From Spirochaetales bacterium Spiro_10 (GTDB lineage Bacteria; Spirochaetota; Spirochaetia; Treponematales; Treponemataceae): 46,546 nt of DNA. Shown in pieces: positions 16,804 to 24,382 of the stretch. Both the position numbers and the translations under genes were made by a program. The notes beneath the pieces were generated by a model. It was not told the origin of the DNA. It made no database searches and saw nothing but the letters and a program-made list of their open reading frames with translations. The DNA is taken from assembly GCA_001604405.1 (NCBI GenBank), contig LVBL01000032.1, positions 1 to 46,546 of the forward strand. The letters run 5' to 3'. The first letter of the stretch is position 1, and each line of letters starts with the position of its first letter.

Positions 16804-16848
16804 TTGACAATTGCCGAAAACGGTTGTAGTGTTCCAGTAATGGAACAC
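16804..16848 (+). promoter_or_regulatory. Promoter and perfect palindrome over the start of the TrmB-like gene
   Basis: A consensus TTGACA (16804-16809) is followed 17 bases later by a weak -10, TAGTGT (16827-16832). Overlapping the -10 and the start codon is GTGTTCCA-GTAA-TGGAACAC (16829-16848), an inverted repeat with perfect 8-bp arms. The ATG at 16840 uses the last loop base and the first two bases of the right arm. It is best read as an operator for autoregulation. Confidence 0.65.
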
Positions 16849-17667
16849 CATAATATCATACCAGGCTATGCAGTCACGGACGGGGATCGAAACCCCGTAA
16901 GCCTGCTTTCCCGATTCGGGCTCTCCGGACAGGAGGCCTCTGTTTATCTCTCCTTGCTCACCGAGGGGGAGATGAACGGGTACGAGCTATCCAAGGCCCT
17001 CTCCCTGTCCCGCTCGAACGCATACACGGCGCTCGCCTCGCTCGCCGACAAGGGCGCGGCATGGACCGTCGAGGGTTCTCCGGTTCGCTACCGGGCCGTT
17101 CCCCCCGGCGAGTGGTGCGAAAGCTATCTGCGTTCCCTCTCGGCCGCCCGGGACCGCTTGCTTGAGGTACTGCCCGTCCGCAGGGAAACGCCGGGAAGCT
17201 ATATCACCATCCGCGGCGGCGAGCGCATTCTCGACCGGCTCCGTCATCTTCTGGCGGGTGCCGAGGAGCGCGCGTATCTCGCCCTTGGCGGCGAGGTGTT
17301 GCGCGTCCTCTCGGGCGAGATCTCGGCGCTCCTGGGCGCGGGCAAAAAGCTCGTCGTCATCACCGATGCCGAGACGGCCCGGTTGGCGGAGACGGCCGAG
17401 TCCGGCGGGCCGAGCGGATCGGCGAGCTTGGCCGGCGGTCCCTTCGACTTTCTTTCGGGCGCCACCATCCACGCGCTTCCGTGCGAGCCCGGGCAAATTC
17501 GCGCGATCGCCGATTCGCGGTTCGTCATGACCGGCGATCTCGGAGACGAGACGCACGAGGCGACCTGCCTGTATTCGGACCACCCGAACCTCGTCGAGCT
17601 TTTTAAGACGGCCCTCCGCAACGAAATCAGGCTTGCCGCTCTCGCGAGCGGGAAGGAGGCCGTATGA
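16840..17667 (+). CDS. TrmB-like winged-helix transcriptional regulator
   Basis: A 275-residue protein. The N-terminal winged helix (RFGLSGQEASVYLSLLTEGEM, then YELSKALSLSRSNAYTALASLADKGA) matches the TrmB/PF01978 HTH. The C-terminal part (ITIRGGERILDRLRHLLAGAEERAYLALG onwards) resembles the phospholipase-D-like effector domain of TrmB proteins. The ATG at 16840 is chosen because an upstream in-frame GTG at 16801 lies before the promoter. The transcript would be nearly leaderless, with no ribosome site. It overlaps lysA by ATGA, so it very likely regulates the lysine/diaminopimelate genes of its own operon. TrmB proteins usually bind sugars; the effector here is unknown. Confidence 0.8.
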   Translation: MEHHNIIPGYAVTDGDRNPVSLLSRFGLSGQEASVYLSLLTEGEMNGYELSKALSLSRSNAYTALASLADKGAAWTVEGSPVRYRAVPPGEWCESYLRSLSAARDRLLEVLPVRRETPGSYITIRGGERILDRLRHLLAGAEERAYLALGGEVLRVLSGEISALLGAGKKLVVITDAETARLAETAESGGPSGSASLAGGPFDFLSGATIHALPCEPGQIRAIADSRFVMTGDLGDETHEATCLYSDHPNLVELFKTALRNEIRLAALASGKEAV

Positions 17668-18989
17668 GCGGCGAAACGATTCTGAAGCGCTTTCCCCTGT
17701 CTCTCGAGGAAACCGAACGGATATGCCGGGCGCATCCGACGCCCTTCCACCTGTACGACGAGGAGTCGATCCGCCTGAACGCGCGGCGCCTGCTCGCCGC
17801 CTTTTCCTGGAACCGCGGCTTTCGCGAGTATTTCGCCGTCAAGGCGACGCCGAATCCGTTTATCCTTTCCGTACTCCGGGAGGAGGGCTTCGGCGCGGAC
17901 GCGAGCTCTCTCGCCGAGCTCGTCCTCTCCGAACGCTCCGGGATCACGGGCGAGTCCATCATGTTCTCCTCGAACGATACCCCGGTCGCGGAATTCGCGA
18001 AGGCCTCGGAACTCGGCGCGATCATCAATCTGGACGACATCTCCCATATCCCGGTACTCGAGCGCGCGTGCGGGATTCCGGAGGTGATATCCGTCCGTTA
18101 CAACCCCGGCAGGCTCAGGGCCGGTTCCGCGATCATGGGAAATCCGGAAGAGGCCAAGTACGGCTTTACGCGCGAGCAGGTGTTCGAGGGCCTGGCGACG
18201 CTGCGCGACAAGGGCGCGCGCAGGTTCGGCCTCCACTCGTTCATCGTCTCGAACGAGCTCAATGCCGCGTACCTCGCCGATACCGCGTCGATGCTCTTCG
18301 AGCTCGCCCGCGACGTGAAGGACCGGCTTGGGATACGCGTCGAGTTCGTGAACATGAGCGGAGGCTTCGGCATTCCCTACCGCCCGGAGGACGCCCCGCT
18401 CGATATCGAGGCCCTTTCCGCCGAGATTCGCGCCCGTTACGAGCGGACGGTCGTTCCCGCCGGGCTCGACCCGCTCGCGCTCTATCTCGAGTGCGGGAGG
18501 TTCGTCACGGGGCCGTACGGCTGGCTCGTGTCCCGCGTGCTCCATATCAAGCGGATATACAAGACGCATGTCGGCCTTGACGCCTGCATGGCGAACCTGA
18601 TGCGCCCCGCGATTTACGGGGCCTACCATCACGTAAGCGTCCTCGGCAAGGAGGATCGGCTGGCCGACAGCCTCTACGACGTTACCGGTTCCCTCTGCGA
18701 GTCGTTCGACCGCTTCGCCGTGGACCGAGAGTTGCCCGAAATCTCGATCGGCGACCTCGTCGTCATCCATGACGCGGGCGCGCACGGGCACTCCATGGGC
18801 TTCAACTACAACGGAAAGCTCCGCTCCGCGGAGCTCCTGCTGCGGGGCGACGGCAGCGTGCTTGAAATCAGGCGCGCCGAGACGCTCGGCGACCATTTCG
18901 CGACGCTCGACTTCTCGAAGCTCGGGAAGTTTTCGGAAGACGGCCGCGCGGATGCGCGCGATACGGAGGGGCGCGATGGACGTCGTTAG
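17664..18989 (+). CDS. lysA: Diaminopimelate decarboxylase (LysA-type, fold III PLP enzyme)
   Basis: A 441-residue fold-type III PLP decarboxylase converting meso-diaminopimelate to L-lysine. The PLP lysine is K60 in YFAVKATPNP. NMSGGFGIPYRPEDA is the glycine-rich phosphate loop, and LECGRFVTGPYGWL and the downstream SLCESFDRF contain substrate-binding residues. The usual GLHxHIGSQ motif is replaced by GLHSFIVSNELN, as in a divergent LysA subgroup that I recall having AFLASN at this place, so a different carboxylated substrate is possible. Partnership with dapL directly downstream (14-base overlap) supports the diaminopimelate role. Confidence 0.85.
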   Translation: MSGETILKRFPLSLEETERICRAHPTPFHLYDEESIRLNARRLLAAFSWNRGFREYFAVKATPNPFILSVLREEGFGADASSLAELVLSERSGITGESIMFSSNDTPVAEFAKASELGAIINLDDISHIPVLERACGIPEVISVRYNPGRLRAGSAIMGNPEEAKYGFTREQVFEGLATLRDKGARRFGLHSFIVSNELNAAYLADTASMLFELARDVKDRLGIRVEFVNMSGGFGIPYRPEDAPLDIEALSAEIRARYERTVVPAGLDPLALYLECGRFVTGPYGWLVSRVLHIKRIYKTHVGLDACMANLMRPAIYGAYHHVSVLGKEDRLADSLYDVTGSLCESFDRFAVDRELPEISIGDLVVIHDAGAHGHSMGFNYNGKLRSAELLLRGDGSVLEIRRAETLGDHFATLDFSKLGKFSEDGRADARDTEGRDGRR

Positions 18990-20202
18990 GGAAATCGTGG
19001 CGGACAGGCTGGGCGGGACTTCGTTCGGCACCGGAGACGGGACGTACAAGTTCGAGCGGATCAAGCGGGCAAAGGCTGAAGCGGAGTTCGCGCGCCCGGA
19101 CGTTCCGATAATCGATCTCGGCATCGGCGAGTCGGACGAGGCCGCGGACCCGCTGATCGTCGAGGCTCTTGCCGCCGAGGCCGGCAGGTGGGAGAACCGG
19201 ACGTACGCGGACAACGGTACGGCGGAGTTTTCCGAGGCGGCGGCACGGTATCTTGGCCGGGTCTACGGCGTTCGCGCGGACGCCGACGCGATCGTTCACG
19301 GGATCGGCTCGAAGCAGATTCTCGCGCTGCTGCCGGCGTGCTTCATAAATCCCGGCGACGTCATACTCGTTCCGAGTCCTGCCTATCCCGTGGCGGCCAG
19401 CTGGACCCGGTATCTCGGGGGCGAGGCCTACCCGCTGCCGCTCCGCCGCGAGAACGGCTTCCTTCCCGATCTTTCGGAGGTTCCGCCGTCGGTACTCTCC
19501 CGCGCCAAGCTCCTCTATCTCAACTATCCCAACAACCCGACGGGCGCGGCCGCGACGACGGGGTTCTTCAGCGACGTCGTCTCGTTCGCCGAACGGAACC
19601 GGCTTCTCGTCATCCACGATGCCGCCTACGGCGCCCTGACCTACGGCCCGTCCGGACCCTTGAGTTTTCTCTCGGTGCCCGGCGCCCGCGAAGTCGGCGT
19701 AGAGGTGCATTCGCTGTCTAAGGCCTTCTGCATGACCGGCTGGCGCATGGGGTTCGTCACCGGCAACCGGACCGCCGTGTCCGCGTACGCCGCGGTTAAG
19801 GCGAATACCGACGCTGGACAGTTTCGCGCGATTCAAAAGGCCGCGATCGTCGCCCTGTCCCATCCGGAGATCACCGGGCGGTCCCGGGAAAAGTATTCCC
19901 GCAGGCTCGACCTGATGACGGACGCGCTTCGGGCCGCGGGCTTTGACGCCGCAAAGCCCGCGGGGTCGTTCTACTGCTACGCCGGTTCCCCGGTAGCCGC
20001 CGGAACCGAGCCTTTCGACAGCGCCGAGGACGCGTCCCTCTGGCTTCTGAAAAACGCGCGCGTCTCAACCGTTCCCTGGGACGACGCGGGATCGTATCTC
20101 CGGTTTTCCGCGACCTTTCACGCGCCGGACGAGAAGGCCGAGCGCGCGGTCGCCGACTCCCTGCGCGAGCGGCTCGTGTCCGCGCGGCTTTCCTTTCGCT
20201 GA
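18976..20202 (+). CDS. dapL: LL-diaminopimelate aminotransferase
   Basis: A 408-residue fold-type I aminotransferase. DapL hallmarks include GTGDGTYKFERIKRAK near the N-terminus, DLGIGESDEAAD, TYADNGTAEF, LNYPNNPTGA and the PLP lysine K249 in HSLSKAFCMTGWRMGF. It makes LL-diaminopimelate from tetrahydrodipicolinate in one step, the shortcut used by some spirochaetes, chlamydiae and plants. The ATG at 18976 has GGAGGGG nearby and falls inside the end of lysA. Together the two genes make lysine and the peptidoglycan precursor pathway step. Confidence 0.93.
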   Translation: MDVVREIVADRLGGTSFGTGDGTYKFERIKRAKAEAEFARPDVPIIDLGIGESDEAADPLIVEALAAEAGRWENRTYADNGTAEFSEAAARYLGRVYGVRADADAIVHGIGSKQILALLPACFINPGDVILVPSPAYPVAASWTRYLGGEAYPLPLRRENGFLPDLSEVPPSVLSRAKLLYLNYPNNPTGAAATTGFFSDVVSFAERNRLLVIHDAAYGALTYGPSGPLSFLSVPGAREVGVEVHSLSKAFCMTGWRMGFVTGNRTAVSAYAAVKANTDAGQFRAIQKAAIVALSHPEITGRSREKYSRRLDLMTDALRAAGFDAAKPAGSFYCYAGSPVAAGTEPFDSAEDASLWLLKNARVSTVPWDDAGSYLRFSATFHAPDEKAERAVADSLRERLVSARLSFR

Positions 20203-20217
20203 TCGTAAAGGCAAGGC

Positions 20218-20246
20218 TTTCAAGACGTCCGCACCCGTGGTATTAT
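20218..20246 (+). promoter_or_regulatory. Candidate promoter of the GH52-cyclase operon
   Basis: TATTAT (20241-20246) is a good -10, with a weak TTTCAA (20218-20223) 17 bases upstream. The 83-base gap otherwise holds a GGGGAG ribosome site just before the ATG at 20286. No convincing operator palindrome was seen. Confidence 0.45.
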
Positions 20247-20285
20247 GTGGCGGTTAAACTAGCGTGACCGGGTGGGGAGTGACAG

Positions 20286-22394
20286 ATGGGAATTCTTGCT
20301 AAGGACGGAGACTTTTATTCGTTACACGGAATTTGGGGCGCGTACGCCTCTATCGTTCTCGGGCGTCTCGGCCGCGGCGCCGGTGTCGTCGTCGGCGACG
20401 TACAACCGCCGAAGCGCGCGCTGTTCGCCGGATACCGGCGCGGAACCGAAAAGCCGGTCCTGCTTCCCTTCGCTCCCGACGTCAAGGTGGGACGCGGCGT
20501 TGAGGCCTATACCGGCGAGCAGGCTCATCCGGACGCGGCCGCGCATCCGGAGGTGCTGCCCGGCAGGGTTCCCTTCGAGTTTTTCGGCGAGGAAGACATC
20601 GAGCGCACGCTGAGCCTTTCGGGGGAAACGTGGGCCGCCGGCCGCATGAAAATGAACGTCGTGTCCTTTTTCGGCGAGGTTCCCGATCCCGCCTCCTCGA
20701 GCAAGGCCGTCCTTCGCGACCGGATGTGCCCGGCGATCTACGTCCGTCTTTCGTTCGACAATTCCGGCTCGGATTCGCCCATGGTCGGTGTCTTCGGGAT
20801 GCAGGGCATCAGGCGTCCCCTTTCCGACGCGAACCCGGGACGGCTTCTCGGCTTCGCCCATGTCGGCGAATGGGGCTTCGCCACCGCGCCGGCTCCCGGC
20901 GTCTCCGAGGTGATGGACTGGATGGCGATCGCCGCCGCCTTCTCCGACAAGCCGCACGTCATGCGCCACCTCGCCTCCGACGGATGCCTCCGGTTCGAGG
21001 TTGCCCCCGGAGAGCGCAAGGAATACGTGGTGGCTGTCGGCGCCTATCGCGACGGCGTCGTGACCGCCGGCATGCGCATGCGGTCGTACCAGGCGACCCT
21101 CTTTCGCGATCTTGACGACGTGCTTGTCCAGGCGGTTTCGCGCGCGCGCGCGGCGCTTGGCCTCGCCGACGGCCTGGACCGCCTTCTTGACGCGGCCCCC
21201 ATATCCGGCGAGCGGAAGTTTCTTGCCGCCCACGCGGTACACAGTTACCTGGCGAGCACCGAGCTTCTTGCCGACGAGGCGGGGAAGCCGGTGTTCATCG
21301 TCAACGAGGGCGAGTATCAGATGATGAATACCCTGGACCTGACGGTGGACCAGGCCTTCCACGAGCTGGCGTATTCGCCCTGGACCGTGAAGAACGAACT
21401 CGATTTCCTGATGGCGCGCTCCTCGTACCGCGACGCCTTCGGCATCGCCGTAACGCACGACCAGGGAGTGGCCGACTGCTTCAGCCCGCGGGGAACGTCC
21501 TCGTACGAATTGCCGGGCCTGACTGGCTGCTTCAGCTTCATGAGTTACGAGGAAACGCTGAACTGGATACTCATCGCATGTCTGTATTCCCATAACGCCG
21601 ACGACGGCTCCTGGCTCCGGAAAAACCGCAAGACGCTTTCCGGCGCGGTAGAGTCAATTCTCAATCGCGACGAAAACGGCGACGGAATAATGGATCGCGA
21701 CTCCGACCGGTGCGCGGGAGGGGCCGAGATCACGACGTACGACTCGCTCGACGTCAGTCTCGGCCAGGCGCGCAACAACCTCTATATCGCCACGAAGGCC
21801 TGGGCAGGCCTCGTGTGCGCCGCCTCGACCCTGGATGCAGTCGGCGGAAGGGACCTCGCCGCCCGCGCGCGGGCCTCGGCCGCGCGAATCGCCGAGACCG
21901 TTCTCGCGCGCGTCGTAGAGCCCGAGGGTTTCATCCCCGCGGTCTTCGAGGGTGGCAACCAGTCCCGCATCATCCCCGCGGTCGAGGGGCTCGTGTATCC
22001 CGCCCTGTGCGGGGTCGCCGAAGCGGTCCGCCCGGATGGCGAGTATGGCCCCTTCGTCAGGGCGCTCAAGCGCCACCTCGAGGCCGTCCTCGTTCCGGGC
22101 GTATGCCTCGATCCGGTCTCGGGCGGATGGAAGCTGTCGTCCACGAGCAGGAACACCTGGCCGTCAAAGGTGTTCATCTCGCAATACGTCGCGGAGAACC
22201 TGCTTGGCATACGCGACGAAAGGACCGCCCGCGACGCCGCCCACGTGCGCTGGCAGTGCGTCGGTTGCGCCGATTTCGCAGCCACCGACCAGCTGGACTC
22301 GTCGACGGGAGCCGACATGGGCTCGCGGCTCTATCCTCGGCTTGTGAGCTCGGTACTGTGGTACAAGACCCCGACAAAGCGCGGCAAGCGATGA
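20286..22394 (+). CDS. Glycoside hydrolase family 52 beta-xylosidase
   Basis: A 702-residue protein, the standard length of GH52 enzymes (about 700). The N-terminal WGAYASIVLGRLGRGAGVVV and the central VNEGEYQMMNTLDLTVDQAF block are family hallmarks. Biochemical work on the Geobacillus enzyme placed the nucleophile at E335 and the acid/base at D495. Here candidate equivalents are E341 or E343 in NEGEY and D486 or D489 in YDSLDVS. GH52 enzymes release xylose from xylo-oligosaccharides with retention. No signal peptide, so it acts on imported oligosaccharides. The stop overlaps the first cyclase gene as ATGA, coupling the enzyme to signalling genes. Confidence 0.9.
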   Translation: MGILAKDGDFYSLHGIWGAYASIVLGRLGRGAGVVVGDVQPPKRALFAGYRRGTEKPVLLPFAPDVKVGRGVEAYTGEQAHPDAAAHPEVLPGRVPFEFFGEEDIERTLSLSGETWAAGRMKMNVVSFFGEVPDPASSSKAVLRDRMCPAIYVRLSFDNSGSDSPMVGVFGMQGIRRPLSDANPGRLLGFAHVGEWGFATAPAPGVSEVMDWMAIAAAFSDKPHVMRHLASDGCLRFEVAPGERKEYVVAVGAYRDGVVTAGMRMRSYQATLFRDLDDVLVQAVSRARAALGLADGLDRLLDAAPISGERKFLAAHAVHSYLASTELLADEAGKPVFIVNEGEYQMMNTLDLTVDQAFHELAYSPWTVKNELDFLMARSSYRDAFGIAVTHDQGVADCFSPRGTSSYELPGLTGCFSFMSYEETLNWILIACLYSHNADDGSWLRKNRKTLSGAVESILNRDENGDGIMDRDSDRCAGGAEITTYDSLDVSLGQARNNLYIATKAWAGLVCAASTLDAVGGRDLAARARASAARIAETVLARVVEPEGFIPAVFEGGNQSRIIPAVEGLVYPALCGVAEAVRPDGEYGPFVRALKRHLEAVLVPGVCLDPVSGGWKLSSTSRNTWPSKVFISQYVAENLLGIRDERTARDAAHVRWQCVGCADFAATDQLDSSTGADMGSRLYPRLVSSVLWYKTPTKRGKR

Positions 22395-24382
22395 GGTCCC
22401 TGCGCATAGGCTTCCAGATCAACGGCATCCATTCCGACTATTCCCGCGGACTGATCGCGGGAGTGGAGAGCCTTTGCCGCGAGAAGGGCCATTCCCTCGT
22501 CGTGTTTTCCGGGCGCGCGTTCAAGTGGCCGTACGGCTTCGAGTATCAGAACGCCGCGATTTACAGCCACGTGCACGCGGGGAACGTCGACGCCGTCGTG
22601 ATCGTCACCGGAACACAGTGCAACTTCATCTCCCCCGGGGAATTCCGCGCCTATCTCGATTCGGTCTCGCCGTTGCCCGTCGTGAGCGTATCGATCGCCC
22701 TTCCCGGGATTCCGAGCGTCGTGGTCGACAACGAGATCGGCATGCGCAACCTCCTCGCGCATCTCCTGGACGCGCACGGATGCAGGCGTCTCGCCGTGCT
22801 GACCGGACCCGAGGACAACGATGAGGCCTCCCGGCGGCTCGCCGTCATCCGCGGCCTTCTCGAATCGCGCGGGATTCCCCTCGATCCGGAACTCGTCTTC
22901 CCGGGGGATTTCTCGGCCGAGAACAGCCTCCTTCCGCTGAAGGAGCGCGTCGGCGCGCGCGGTATAGACTTCGACGCGCTGGTGTGCCTCAACGACACGA
23001 TGGCAACCGGCGTCCTCTCGTATTTCAGGGAGAAGGGCGTCCGCGTTCCGGAGGACGTGATCGTGACGGGTTTCGACGACATCGCGCGCGCCCGGTACGA
23101 AAGCCCCTCGCTCACGACGGTGAGCCAGGACCTTCGCGCGCAAGGAAGGCTCGCGGCCGACTACGCGATCCGCCTCGCCCTGCGCGAGGGTGACGTTCCC
23201 GAGCTGACGACGCTCGGCACCGCGGCCGTATACCGGCAAAGCTGCGGGTGCGTGCCGTTCGAGGTAGCGCAGTACTCCGAGATCCGGGAGAACGGGGAGC
23301 GCATCCCCGTCGATCCGGGCTTTATCATCCAAACCGGCCAGGAATGGTTCCGCCTCCAGGACGACATCGTACACATGAGGCAATACCTCGCGCACCTTAT
23401 CTCGCTGCTTTCCCTCAGGGACCTCGTCGCGGACCTCCGGGCAAGCCTCGAGTCGTTCAAGATCGCCTCGGCCGCGATCGTGCTGTACCGAAGGGAGATC
23501 CGCTGCCCGAGGACCTCCGCGTTCGCCCTCCCTCAGGAGGCCGAGGTAATCCTCCGGTACGACGAGGAAACGCCGCGCGGAGAGAGCTTCGCGGGCGCCC
23601 GATTCGACCCGCGCGTCCGGTTCCTGCCGGAGGGAACCTTTTCCGCGAGGACGAGGACTCTTATCGCGAACGCCCTGTACCACCGCGAGGAACAGCTCGG
23701 GTACATCGTGTTCGAGCCCGGCGCGTGCGACTCGTCCATCTACGAGACGCTCTGCGTTCAGCTTTCAACCACCATCCGGTCCGCCATGGCCTTTTCCGAA
23801 AAACAGGCGGCCGAAGAGCGTCTCAACGACGCCCTCTACGACCTCGAGCGGTCCAACAAGAAGCTCAGCGACATCTCCCGGACCGACGAGCTGACCGCCC
23901 TTTACAACCGGCGCGGATTCGTCTCGCTCGGCCAGCAGACGATCAACCTCGCGCTCAGGATGGGAAAGGCGGGCCTTGTCGTCTTCAGCGACATGGACGG
24001 CCTCAAGACCATCAACGATACCTACGGGCACGACGCCGGGGACCGCGCCATCATCGCCATGGGGGGCATCCTCAGGCGCACCTTCCGGAACATCGACATC
24101 GTCGCGCGCCTTGGCGGGGACGAATTCGCCATCGTGGCGATCGACGTCAACGAAGCCTTTCTCGAGACCTTCAGGACGCGCATGGACAGGCTTATCGAGG
24201 AGTACAACGCGGCGAGCGGCGAGCCGTTCTCGCTTTCCATCAGCATCGGGGCCGTGCCGTTCACCGACGAGGCGAACAACCATCTTGAGCGGCTCCTTTC
24301 CCTCGCCGACACCGTCCTGTACGAGGAAAAGAGGCGGAAAAAGGAAGCGCGCGCAGCGAAGGAACCCCCGGTAGGCGAATGA
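22391..24382 (+). CDS. Soluble sugar-binding-domain diguanylate cyclase (LacI-type binding domain, GAF-like region, GGDEF), copy 1
   Basis: A 663-residue protein. Residues 1-285 form a periplasmic-binding/LacI-type ligand domain (LRIGFQINGIHSDYSRGLIAG, then DDIARARYESPSLTTVSQDL) ending in RQSCGC. There is no helix-turn-helix and no signal peptide or membrane segment, so ligand sensing is cytoplasmic. Residues about 320-490 form a GAF-like region ending ALYHREEQLGYIVFEPG, with a coiled coil after it. The GGDEF domain has an intact GGDEF (575-579) and an RxxD inhibitory site (R566-N-I-D569), so it should make c-di-GMP under product feedback. Both ends overlap neighbours by ATGA. The likely ligand is a xylose-type sugar from the GH52 reaction (inference). 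Confidence 0.88.
   Translation: MRSLRIGFQINGIHSDYSRGLIAGVESLCREKGHSLVVFSGRAFKWPYGFEYQNAAIYSHVHAGNVDAVVIVTGTQCNFISPGEFRAYLDSVSPLPVVSVSIALPGIPSVVVDNEIGMRNLLAHLLDAHGCRRLAVLTGPEDNDEASRRLAVIRGLLESRGIPLDPELVFPGDFSAENSLLPLKERVGARGIDFDALVCLNDTMATGVLSYFREKGVRVPEDVIVTGFDDIARARYESPSLTTVSQDLRAQGRLAADYAIRLALREGDVPELTTLGTAAVYRQSCGCVPFEVAQYSEIRENGERIPVDPGFIIQTGQEWFRLQDDIVHMRQYLAHLISLLSLRDLVADLRASLESFKIASAAIVLYRREIRCPRTSAFALPQEAEVILRYDEETPRGESFAGARFDPRVRFLPEGTFSARTRTLIANALYHREEQLGYIVFEPGACDSSIYETLCVQLSTTIRSAMAFSEKQAAEERLNDALYDLERSNKKLSDISRTDELTALYNRRGFVSLGQQTINLALRMGKAGLVVFSDMDGLKTINDTYGHDAGDRAIIAMGGILRRTFRNIDIVARLGGDEFAIVAIDVNEAFLETFRTRMDRLIEEYNAASGEPFSLSISIGAVPFTDEANNHLERLLSLADTVLYEEKRRKKEARAAKEPPVGE

Noticed and set aside
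16829-16848. A LexA-type SOS box
   Set aside because: GTTC-N8-GAAC has the opposite half-site order to GAAC-N4-GTTC, and the downstream genes are not SOS genes.
17244-19214. A minus-strand frame of about 650 codons across lysA
   Set aside because: lysA and dapL show complete PLP-enzyme motifs on the plus strand; the antisense frame has none.
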